Positions 1 through 5,575 of a stretch of 8,739 nt of DNA are shown here, piece by piece (positions within the stretch are counted from its first letter, which is position 1; each line of letters starts with the position of its first letter). Position numbers and translations under genes: made by a program. Under the pieces are notes generated by a model. The model was given only the letters and a program-made list of their open reading frames with translations, searched no databases and was not told the origin of the DNA. This DNA comes from an uncultured Chloroflexaceae bacterium (GTDB lineage Bacteria; Chloroflexota; Chloroflexia; Chloroflexales; Chloroflexaceae). The DNA lies in assembly GCA_937141995.1 (NCBI GenBank), contig CAKZQX010000096.1, positions 1-8,739 of the forward strand, in the 5' to 3' direction.

Positions 1-281
1 CCCGTCATCTGCATATAGATCAGGGAGCCGTCATTCGTTGCAATGGTCAGGCGGGCATCAACCTGGCCAACTCCGTCCTGCCGCAGCATGAACCAGTCAC
101 CACCCGTCGGGCGAAGTTTGCCCGTGAGCTTTGGCCCCCAGACCTCACCGCCGGCAGCCAGTTCGTGTGCCTGCAATCCACCCGGCACCGGACCAAGCAT
201 GTCAATATTGATGTCGAAGAGCAGGCGAAATGAGAAGATATGCTCCAATTCGTATGGAAGGCGCTCAGTATACTCAGCCAT
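1..281 (-). CDS. DUF3237 family protein, C-terminus cut by window edge
   Basis: The reading frame starts at an ATG at 281 (minus strand), preceded by a strong ribosome binding site (GGAGGAATATCT then ATG). It runs off the left edge after 93 complete codons. The translation begins MAEYTERLPYELEHIFSF. It carries the pattern I associate with DUF3237 (UPF0311): a GP.PGG stretch at about residues 30-35, GGEVWGPKL.G at about 44-54, P.GGDW...R.DG at about 58-70, D.RLTI.T.DG at about 75-85 and LIYM at 87-90. This family is a small beta-barrel of roughly 150 residues with no well-established biochemical role, so about 55 residues are probably missing here. It is the last gene visible in the minus-strand operon, 47 nt downstream of the double SnoaL gene. 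The family call comes from motif recall, not a search. Confidence 0.8.
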   Translation of the reverse strand, partial: MAEYTERLPYELEHIFSFRLLFDINIDMLGPVPGGLQAHELAAGGEVWGPKLTGKLRPTGGDWFMLRQDGVGQVDARLTIATNDGSLIYMQMT

Positions 282-328
282 AGATATTCCTCCAGCTTAG
301 AAATGTTGCTGCCAGACAGTCCCCAACA

Positions 329-1195
329 TCATGCCGACTTCGGCTGCAACTGCTGGAACAGGCCAAAGTCATTCTCGTTGACATGCATAGTCTTGATCTT
401 GCCCTGCTCAAAGGTAAAGATATCAATCCCGTAATCCTCAACGATATTGCCGGTGGCGGGCATGCCGAGGAACTCGCCCTTGTGGGTGCCCTTGATGCGC
501 CAGCGCGAGGCGACCTTGTTGTCGCCGGCAATCTCGCGCTCCACCGTAAAGGTGATGTCGGGGAAGGCGGTGCGCAGGTAGGTGACAAAGCCTTTCATAT
601 TGTCGTAGCCGGCAATCGGCGCGGGCTGCGTCGGGATGATAAACTGGAAGTCCGGCGTCATAATCTCTTCGATCAACTCCAGCTTGCCCTGGCTCATAAT
701 CTCGTTGAAGTAGATGTGCGTCGTCTTCAGGTTCTGCTCGGGGTTCTCGGCCAGCAGCGGGCTGGTGGGCAGGATACCAAGCTGATTGAACATGCCGACG
801 GTGTCTTCATTGCCGTGTGTCTCGACAATCTTGCCGTTCGCCATCCGCTGCCAGGAGATGCCGTCAATCTCGAACGTGCGCCCACTGGGGGGAATATCGC
901 CGGCAACCGTGTGAATGGCCGCGCCCAGATGGGTGCCGCCGCCGAGCCAGCGCGTCACGACCGTGTCCTCAAAGGCAACCATATCCTGCGGATGGATGTA
1001 GAAGTCCGGGAAGCAGCTATGCAGCATCGTCACCAGTTCTTTGAAGCCGTCCGGTCCCCGGTAAGGTTCGGGATGGGTCGGCAGCGTAAAGACAAAGTCG
1101 GGTGCGATGAGTTCGTACAGAGTTGCCAGGTTACCGTCGGTCATGATTTCTTTGAAATAACGCATGGCAATATACTTGTTCTGGACTGCGGACAT
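329..1195 (-). CDS. tandem-duplicated SnoaL-like (ester-cyclase/NTF2-fold) protein
   Basis: This 288-residue protein contains two copies of the SnoaL/NTF2-like fold. Residues 13-64 (YFKEIMTDGNLATLYELIAP...CFPD) align with 162-213 (YFNEIMSQGKLELIEEIMTP...AFPD) at a constant offset of 149. RWLGGGTHLG at 82-91 matches RWRIKGTHKG at 231-240, and GMFNQLG at 134-140 matches GLFQQLQ at 278-284. The second copy has the classic ester-cyclase-like run GTHKGEFLGMPATG. The first copy has a roughly 12-residue insert after GTHLG. Family members act as polyketide cyclases, isomerases or hydrolases, or serve only for binding, so substrate and reaction are unknown. I chose the ATG at 1195 because GGAGGT lies exactly 6 nt upstream. 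An ATG at 1201 abuts that site and the long upstream extension lacks one. The protein may fold as a single-chain dimer (inference). Confidence 0.88.
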   Translation of the reverse strand: MSAVQNKYIAMRYFKEIMTDGNLATLYELIAPDFVFTLPTHPEPYRGPDGFKELVTMLHSCFPDFYIHPQDMVAFEDTVVTRWLGGGTHLGAAIHTVAGDIPPSGRTFEIDGISWQRMANGKIVETHGNEDTVGMFNQLGILPTSPLLAENPEQNLKTTHIYFNEIMSQGKLELIEEIMTPDFQFIIPTQPAPIAGYDNMKGFVTYLRTAFPDITFTVEREIAGDNKVASRWRIKGTHKGEFLGMPATGNIVEDYGIDIFTFEQGKIKTMHVNENDFGLFQQLQPKSA

Positions 1196-1201
1196 GGACA
1201 T

Positions 1202-1333
1202 ACCTCCTCTGCGAGTGATTGCTATGGTTGCTGAAGTCGGCAAACCGTCGTCGTATGTTTGTGCATGTTCATTCGCGTGGCGCTGTCTTGGCGAATGGGG
1301 CATTTCCTGGTACATCCCATTCGCGGGTTACGC
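1202..1333 (-). promoter_or_regulatory. inter-gene leader with two mutually exclusive hairpins
   Basis: The gap between the 149-aa gene and the double SnoaL gene contains a perfect 9-bp inverted repeat, GCGAATGGG at 1291-1299 and CCCATTCGC at 1316-1324, with a 16-nt loop. A third segment, CATTCGC at 1270-1276, is complementary to GCGAATG at 1291-1297. In the minus-strand transcript the middle segment can therefore pair with either the earlier or the later segment, but not both. This is the layout of an attenuator-like switch, though no U-run marks a classic terminator. It could also be an mRNA processing or stability element. Function is inferred only from the pairing. Confidence 0.4.
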
Positions 1334-1783
1334 TTAGAGCGGTACGGAGCCTTCCCGGAGGGTCAAACCATCCACAGTATAGATGACAATGACGGGCTTC
1401 CCGCTGGTGGGCGAACGGCGCACGACCCAGGTCTGAGCCGCATCCATCATCAACCGCTCGCTCTTTGCGGCCGGCGGGTTCCAGCGACTGGCTTCCCAGT
1501 AAACCACCAGCTTAATGTCGGCCTGGCTCTGGTCGGCATTGAGGGCGATCTCCAGCGTTTGCAAGGTGTGAACTTCATCGAAGAAGATGCGGATCACGCC
1601 CTGGTACCAGCCCTCGAACTCGGCCAGGCTGCGCAGGGTAGCCTCCGGGAAGCGCATCTCCAGCCCTTCTTCGGCCAGCATGGGCAGGACTTCAACCATC
1701 GGTGCATGCACATCCAGTTTTTGGTACCAGTCTTCAACGACCTGCTTGACTTCGTCTCGAGTTAGTGGCGCAAGTTTGCTCAT
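1334..1783 (-). CDS. SnoaL/NTF2-like family protein (149 aa)
   Basis: The ATG at 1783 follows GGGAGAGACCA, an acceptable ribosome binding site. A longer frame upstream (to 1882) would overlap the previous gene and reads as unstructured sequence, so I did not use it. The protein starts MSKLAPLTRDEVKQVVEDWYQKLDVHAPM. The helical start, the acidic 'LAEEGLEMRFPEATLRSLAEFEGWYQGVIRIFFDEVHTL' stretch at about 36-73, and the following alternating beta strands ending in TWVVRR..SGKPVIVIYTVDGL fit a cone-shaped NTF2/SnoaL fold. Length is usual for the fold. No catalytic residue can be named with confidence. It sits between two other genes of the same fold, suggesting a shared pathway or a hetero-oligomer (inference). 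Confidence 0.75.
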   Translation of the reverse strand: MSKLAPLTRDEVKQVVEDWYQKLDVHAPMVEVLPMLAEEGLEMRFPEATLRSLAEFEGWYQGVIRIFFDEVHTLQTLEIALNADQSQADIKLVVYWEASRWNPPAAKSERLMMDAAQTWVVRRSPTSGKPVIVIYTVDGLTLREGSVPL

Positions 1784-1859
1784 TGGTCTCTCCCAGAATT
1801 GATGCGTGTGTCCGAGTGCGGGACAATCGGACTGGAGTATGCCCGCCCCCGGAGCGTTT
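1784..1859 (-). other. short intergenic spacer with small inverted repeat
   Basis: The 76-nt gap between the 117-aa and 149-aa genes holds a perfect 6-bp inverted repeat, GTCCGA at 1810-1815 and TCGGAC at 1827-1832, with an 11-nt spacer. No T-run follows it, so it is not a convincing terminator. It may be a weak mRNA hairpin or chance. Confidence 0.25.
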
Positions 1860-2213
1860 TCATGCGAATGGCGTAAATGCAATCAGGCCGGTAAAATGAT
1901 GGGTGGCCTTGTTGCCCTTCAACAAAAAGACGTTGTAGACACGCGCCTCACCATGCGCGGTCAGAATTGTGGCTTCAAAAAAGATTGCGTCGCTGGTTTC
2001 GGTGAAGCGGTCGGTTGACTTGAGTTTGATCTGCCCGACCTGGGCCATGTAGTTGGTAAAGTGCGCCAACAGCGCGGCGTGCCCCTGCACCGTCGTATCA
2101 AACCCGACCAGGGTCGCGTCAGCGTGATACTGTTCCGCGATCAACCGGGAAACATCACCCGCCTCCAGGCAGGCGATCTGCCGATCATAGAACTGTCTTC
2201 CAGCAGTTGACAT
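1860..2213 (-). CDS. SnoaL/NTF2-like small protein (117 aa)
   Basis: The protein reads MSTAGRQFYDRQIACLEAGDVSRLIAEQYHADATLVGF and continues through beta strands to a terminal FTGLIAFTPFA. The pattern 'helix, LEAGDVSRLIAEQYHADATLVGFD..VQGHAALLAHF' is characteristic of SnoaL-like nuclear-transport-factor-2 folds, where small proteins bind or transform hydrophobic ligands. The ATG at 2213 fits the usual family N-terminus but has only a weak purine-rich site (AAAGAGCC) upstream. An alternative GTG at 2261 would overlap the stop of the upstream ThDP enzyme gene (stop at 2254) by 8 nt, allowing translational coupling, but adds 16 residues (including HPTERAR) that do not resemble the fold. From the ATG the gap to the ThDP enzyme gene is 40 nt. 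Function unknown beyond the fold. Confidence 0.75.
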   Translation of the reverse strand: MSTAGRQFYDRQIACLEAGDVSRLIAEQYHADATLVGFDTTVQGHAALLAHFTNYMAQVGQIKLKSTDRFTETSDAIFFEATILTAHGEARVYNVFLLKGNKATHHFTGLIAFTPFA

Positions 2214-2253
2214 TATTCTGGCTCTTTCGGTCGGATGAATACCACTGTGCAGA

Positions 2254-3939
2254 TCAGACACCCGGAACCTGGTTACTGATAACTAGATCCAGCAGGAAGG
2301 GGCCATTATGCTCCAACATCTGCCGGATGGCACCCGCGACCTGATCGGGATGCTCAACCCGCGCTGCCGGAACGCCCAGTGACTGCGACAGGGCAGCAAA
2401 ATCGATCACGGGATTATTCAGATCGAAGCCGTGCGGAAATGCATGCACTTCGACGCCGACCTGTTCCTGCCAGTATTGCAGGATGTTGAGTTTCAGCAGC
2501 ATGTAGCTCTGGTTGTTGCAGATGACAAACTTTGCGCCGATGTTGTACCGGGCCGCTGTCCAGAGCGCCTGGATGGTGTACATGCTGCCGCCATCGCCCG
2601 TGAAGCCAATAACTGTCTTCTCGGGATGCGCCAGTTTGAGTCCCAGCGCGCCGGGAATACCCACGCCCAGCGAGCCGCCCCGGGTCTGGAAGAAGTGCCC
2701 CGGCAGCGTCGGCGGCATATAGCGGGTCAGATCGGGGGAAACCGTCAACGCCTCGTCGAAGATCATCACATCCGGCGGTACCTGCTGCGCCAGTTCGGCC
2801 ATAAAGCGCGCGGCATGCAACGGTACCTCATCACGCACGGCGGCGTCACGCTCGCGCTGCTGCGCCATGGTGGACTGGTTGGCGGCAGCGGAAGCCTCCG
2901 TCCGTGCCTCGGCTGCCTGCCGCTGCTCGTCCGATAGTTGCCGCGTCAGAGTCTCAGCCAGGGCAGCAAGGGTTAATTTCGGATCGCTTAACAACCCCAG
3001 GTCTACCGGGAAGTTTTTGGCGATCTCGTAGCCGTTCAGATCAATATGAATGGTCTTTGCGTCGGGAGCAAAAACATCTTCCAGGTTGGGGTAAACCTCC
3101 GGGAAGACATAGGTGCCGACAATCAGAATCGCATCGGCCTGCAACGTAACCTTGCTGCTGGCGCTGCCGAACATATGCCCCAGCATGCCCTTGAACAGTG
3201 GATGAGTGTAGCTCAGGTTGACCTCGGAGGAGTCCGCGCCCCAGACCTCTGCGCCCAGCAACTCAGCCACGCCGGCCAGTTCGTCCTGCGCGCCGGCGGT
3301 GGCAATGCCGTCACCCATAATGATCAATGGGTGCCGCGCCTGCGCTAGATAGGTGGCAGCCTGTTCAATTAACCCCGGCTCCGGCACAACCCGCGTGGAG
3401 GGAATAACCGTCGGCAGGATCGGCTCACTGTTGAGCGCGTCGAGGATATCGGCAGGGAGGCATACAAACACCGGACCCATCGGCGGGGTCGCCGCAATCT
3501 TGACCGCCCGGCGCAGCACGCGCAAGAGCGAGTCGGGGCTAACTACACGGGTGGCCCACTTGGTGACGGGCCGGGCCATACCGACCAGATCGGCCGCCAT
3601 CTGCGCATCCAGCGCGTCATATTTGATGCCCGCCTCACCCGCAATTACCACCAGCGGTGCATGCCCACGCATCGCCTGATAGAGCATGCCAATCCCATTG
3701 CCCAGGCCCACCCCGCTGTGAAGCTGGACCAGGGTTGGTTTTTTGGTCGCACGCGCATAGCCGTCAGCCATCCCGACCGCGATGCTCTCCTGGAGCGCCA
3801 GGATGTATGCAAAGTCAGGATAGCCTTCGAGTGAGTCGAGAAACCCCTGCTCGACGGTGCCGGGATTGCCGAACATGCAGGTCATCCCGTCGGCCAGGAA
3901 CTGTTCAATGATCGCAAAACGCCCGGTTTTCTGGCTCAT
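2254..3939 (-). CDS. thiamine-diphosphate-dependent enzyme, benzoylformate decarboxylase/acetolactate synthase type
   Basis: This 561-residue protein has the full three-domain architecture of ThDP decarboxylases and carboligases. The N-terminal pyrimidine-binding domain includes GNPGT at 24-28 and the activating glutamate E51 in ALQES. A central domain and a C-terminal diphosphate domain follow, with the cofactor motif GDG at 448-450 and NN at 475-476. The N-terminal part closely resembles benzoylformate decarboxylase (GNPG, YILALQE..VG.ADGYA.A..KP, LHS..G.GN), with H74 matching that enzyme's His70. Two of its other active-site residues look different: T28 where it has Ser26, and no histidine in the stretch VFPEVYPN where it has His281. 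It probably acts on a 2-oxo acid or carboligates, but the substrate is unknown. An Ala/Gln/Glu-rich linker precedes the last domain. I chose the ATG at 3939, with AGGAAAGAGCAGAAG before it; an in-frame GTG lies at 3960. Confidence 0.9.
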   Translation of the reverse strand: MSQKTGRFAIIEQFLADGMTCMFGNPGTVEQGFLDSLEGYPDFAYILALQESIAVGMADGYARATKKPTLVQLHSGVGLGNGIGMLYQAMRGHAPLVVIAGEAGIKYDALDAQMAADLVGMARPVTKWATRVVSPDSLLRVLRRAVKIAATPPMGPVFVCLPADILDALNSEPILPTVIPSTRVVPEPGLIEQAATYLAQARHPLIIMGDGIATAGAQDELAGVAELLGAEVWGADSSEVNLSYTHPLFKGMLGHMFGSASSKVTLQADAILIVGTYVFPEVYPNLEDVFAPDAKTIHIDLNGYEIAKNFPVDLGLLSDPKLTLAALAETLTRQLSDEQRQAAEARTEASAAANQSTMAQQRERDAAVRDEVPLHAARFMAELAQQVPPDVMIFDEALTVSPDLTRYMPPTLPGHFFQTRGGSLGVGIPGALGLKLAHPEKTVIGFTGDGGSMYTIQALWTAARYNIGAKFVICNNQSYMLLKLNILQYWQEQVGVEVHAFPHGFDLNNPVIDFAALSQSLGVPAARVEHPDQVAGAIRQMLEHNGPFLLDLVISNQVPGV

Positions 3940-3960
3940 CTTCTGCTCTTTCCTGTTCAC

Positions 3961-4063
3961 AGAACTGAGAACTAAGAACTAAGAACTTGACTAAGAACCA
4001 AGAACTGAGAACGAAGGACTGACTTCAGTTCTCATGGTTCTCGGTTCTCGGTTCTCGGTTCTC
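3961..4063. repeat. degenerate 7-bp repeat array forming a long imperfect hairpin
   Basis: The gap between the DJ-1/PfpI gene and the ThDP enzyme gene is filled by a heptad array. The left part reads AGAACTG, AGAACTA, AGAACTA, AGAACTT, then AGAACCA, AGAACTG, AGAACGA. The right part reads AGTTCTC, then GGTTCTC four times. The two halves are reverse complements in their GAGAAC/GTTCTC cores, so the array can fold back, with an apex GAAG at 4013-4016 pairing with CTTC at 4023-4026. Similar heptad arrays occur between genes in Chloroflexi and cyanobacteria as far as I recall. In the operon mRNA it may act as a stability or attenuation element, or it may be a selfish repeat. Confidence 0.85.
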
Positions 4064-4069
4064 CGACGA

Positions 4070-4897
4070 CTACCACCCCCAGCGGCGCAACTCATGCTCA
4101 AGTGCTTCGATCATCTTCTCACCGACCAGACGCGAGTCCTGAGTCGAGCGACCACAGAGGAAGGGATAGTCCAGAACGGTTGAGATGGTGCGGCCCACAC
4201 CCCCGTGGAACTGCCCTTCGGGGCCGACCGCATCGCGCAGAATGTACTCCAGGGGATAGAACGGCGGACCAAAGTTGGCGTTGACGCCCAGCACACCGGT
4301 GCCGTCCTTGTAGTCATATTCCAGGGCATGGCCGGTCACATGCTTACCCCGGATAATGCTTTTGCGCTCGGTCCACTCGCGGGCAAAAGCCAGGCAGGTA
4401 ACGGCATAGCATTCGGCGGCGATCAGCTTGTTCTGGTAGTAGAAGCCCAGGATGACATCATGCAGCCGCTGGTTGTTGACCATATCGATCATTGGGCCGC
4501 TGCCGCCAACCATCAACAGCGCGTCATACTCTTCAAGTTCTTTCCAGCACTGATCGCGTTTGTTGTGGTAGGCTTCCAGCTCATGACCGAAGTTGGGATC
4601 ATTGAAGTAGGGGCGTTCCGGGAACCAGGCCGACAGATTAACCGGATTATCCAGGCGGTTTGACTCATCAATCTCGCGGGTTCTGCGGGCATAATACTCG
4701 TCGGTGACAACCTTCTTCAAGGGTGGATCAAAGTAGCCCGCCTCCATGCTGGGTGGCAGCGCATGCGGACGCTTGCCCCGGGCCGTCATAAAAGTGCTGG
4801 TATACCCATGCTGATCAAGCACCTCAAGCGGACCGACGAGTTCCTCACCCCAATAGCCCCACTCCGATAGCATGACCAGGACTTTTTTCGTTGCCAT
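4070..4897 (-). CDS. DJ-1/PfpI family protein (Hsp31-like, altered nucleophile elbow)
   Basis: The ATG at 4897 is preceded by AAGGAG with 7 nt spacing. The 275-residue protein begins MATKKVLVMLSEWGYWGEELVGPLEVLDQHGY, the first strand and helix of a class I glutamine-amidotransferase-like fold. Residues 124-169 (EYDALLMVGGSGPMIDMVNNQRLHDVI...LIAAECYAVTCL) form the GGxGP strand and nucleophile elbow with Cys163. Residues 182-190 (IRGKHVTGH) and the late DYPFLCGRSTQDS segment match the Hsp31 subgroup layout. In typical Hsp31 and glyoxalase III members the Cys is followed by His; here it is Tyr164, so the usual dyad is absent. Roughly residues 66-118 form a charged insertion rich in Tyr, Asn and Pro. 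Possible roles are a hydratase, an isomerase or a deglycase-like enzyme. The specific activity is not predictable. Confidence 0.82.
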   Translation of the reverse strand: MATKKVLVMLSEWGYWGEELVGPLEVLDQHGYTSTFMTARGKRPHALPPSMEAGYFDPPLKKVVTDEYYARRTREIDESNRLDNPVNLSAWFPERPYFNDPNFGHELEAYHNKRDQCWKELEEYDALLMVGGSGPMIDMVNNQRLHDVILGFYYQNKLIAAECYAVTCLAFAREWTERKSIIRGKHVTGHALEYDYKDGTGVLGVNANFGPPFYPLEYILRDAVGPEGQFHGGVGRTISTVLDYPFLCGRSTQDSRLVGEKMIEALEHELRRWGW

Positions 4898-4938
4898 GAA
4901 TTTCTCCTTATTGAACTTGCCTGACCCCATAGAAACAA

Positions 4939-5157
4939 TCATTCCGATGGATGCTGCGTGATACCACGCTCATTCGACAGCAGTGACAACGTGGAGCGCA
5001 GGTGCGTCAGCAGGGCATCAATATCAGCAAAACCATGACGCTCCCCGGTATGTGAGTCTTCCAGGCTGTACCGCCAGATTATGGGTGTCTGCGCATGGGA
5101 ACTGCGTTCTTCCCAACAGCGAAGCAGGTAAACCTGATAGCGGGGCGGCTTCAGCAT
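4939..5157 (-). CDS. small conserved protein of the 'YLLRCW...TGERHGF' type (72 aa)
   Basis: This is the first gene of the minus-strand operon. It begins MLKPPRYQVYLLRCWEERSSHAQTPIIWRYSLEDSHTGERHGFADIDALLTHLRSTLSLL. The layout is a strand, a variable loop, a strand with W.YSLED..TGER.GF, and a helix. I recall many Chloroflexota small proteins with this layout (YLLRLW..., then W..SLE...TGER.GF..L.AL..FL), often beside response regulators or BTAD-type regulators, but no assigned function. The ATG at 5157 has AAGGAAT about 9 nt upstream; an upstream extension to 5196 would add residues unlike the family. It ends 41 nt before the DJ-1/PfpI gene. It may be a regulatory accessory or adaptor (inference). 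Confidence 0.7.
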   Translation of the reverse strand: MLKPPRYQVYLLRCWEERSSHAQTPIIWRYSLEDSHTGERHGFADIDALLTHLRSTLSLLSNERGITQHPSE

Positions 5158-5236
5158 GGATTTATTCCTTAAACATCTTTGGGTACTAACGCACACAGGC
5201 CAGCATAGCAGGCCGACGTAAAGAAATCGTTAGCTG

Positions 5237-5265
5237 ATTATGGTGTATGTCGGAATTATCGTTAA
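5237..5265 (-). promoter_or_regulatory. candidate sigma70-type promoter of the minus-strand operon
   Basis: On the minus strand TTAACG (5265-5260) is followed after exactly 17 nt by CATAAT (5242-5237), giving 4 of 6 and 5 of 6 matches to consensus. Transcription would begin near 5230, leaving a leader of about 73 nt before the ATG at 5157. The -35 lies inside the palindrome at 5253-5268. Confidence 0.45.
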
Positions 5266-5268
5266 TTC
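5253..5268. promoter_or_regulatory. 16-bp palindrome overlapping the operon -35
   Basis: GAATTA at 5253-5258 and TAATTC at 5263-5268 form a perfect inverted repeat with a 4-nt centre (TCGT). It covers the candidate -35 box of the operon promoter, which is a typical repressor position. The motif ATCGTTAAT within it recurs at 5358-5366, and ATCGTTA also occurs at 5226-5232. Confidence 0.4.
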
Positions 5269-5364
5269 TATTTCTGCAATAGTATGCGACGGTTGGGTGA
5301 CGGAGATGGTCCCTTCGCTTTGTCATGCACTGTATGCCATATTGCGAGGTCTGATACATCGTTA

Positions 5365-5379
5365 ATGTGGGGGCCACAT
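5365..5379. promoter_or_regulatory. small inverted repeat ATGTGG-N3-CCACAT
   Basis: ATGTGG at 5365-5370 and CCACAT at 5374-5379 are perfect complements around GGG. The repeat lies 6 nt from the larger palindrome at 5386-5418, within the divergent intergenic region. It may be part of a composite operator; alone it could be chance. Confidence 0.3.
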
Positions 5380-5385
5380 GATGAT

Positions 5386-5418
5386 ATTCCTGGTACTTTA
5401 GTCCCGCGTACCAGGAAT
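5386..5418. promoter_or_regulatory. perfect 11-11-11 inverted repeat, candidate operator
   Basis: ATTCCTGGTAC at 5386-5396 and GTACCAGGAAT at 5408-5418 are perfect reverse complements separated by exactly 11 nt, so half-site centres are 22 bp apart, about two helical turns. It lies roughly in the middle of the divergent promoter region, 43 nt upstream of the candidate regulator -35. That geometry suits a dimeric regulator on one DNA face, possibly the adjacent BTAD protein (inference). Confidence 0.55.
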
Positions 5419-5461
5419 GAAATACGGCATTATTCTTACGGCGTGATAGGACTTCGAGACG

Positions 5462-5490
5462 TTGCGCAGCCAGATACAGACCAGTACTAT
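5462..5490 (+). promoter_or_regulatory. weak candidate promoter of the BTAD regulator
   Basis: TTGCGC at 5462-5467 and TACTAT at 5485-5490 are separated by 17 nt, with 3 of 6 and 4 of 6 matches to consensus. The -10 lies within AGTACTAT (5483-5490), which is repeated in inverted form as ATAGTACT at 5532-5539, possibly a regulator site pair. Strength and use are uncertain. Confidence 0.3.
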
Positions 5491-5575
5491 TGTTTAGTAG
5501 TTCGATGATGAACATAAAAAAGACTGCCGGAATAGTACTACATACATGCCAATCGGTTAGAGGGGAGCGACTTCA

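Noticed and set aside
383..1234. A long plus-strand open frame opposite the double SnoaL gene
   Set aside because: It mirrors a clear minus-strand gene with a proper ribosome binding site, and its translation has no recognisable family pattern.
2431..2937. A plus-strand open frame opposite the ThDP enzyme gene
   Set aside because: The minus strand encodes intact ThDP motifs across this region; the opposite frame is a compositional shadow.
5186..5515. A 109-codon minus-strand frame and a 74-codon plus-strand frame in the divergent intergenic region
   Set aside because: Neither has a ribosome binding site or family-like composition, and both cross the palindromes and candidate promoters.
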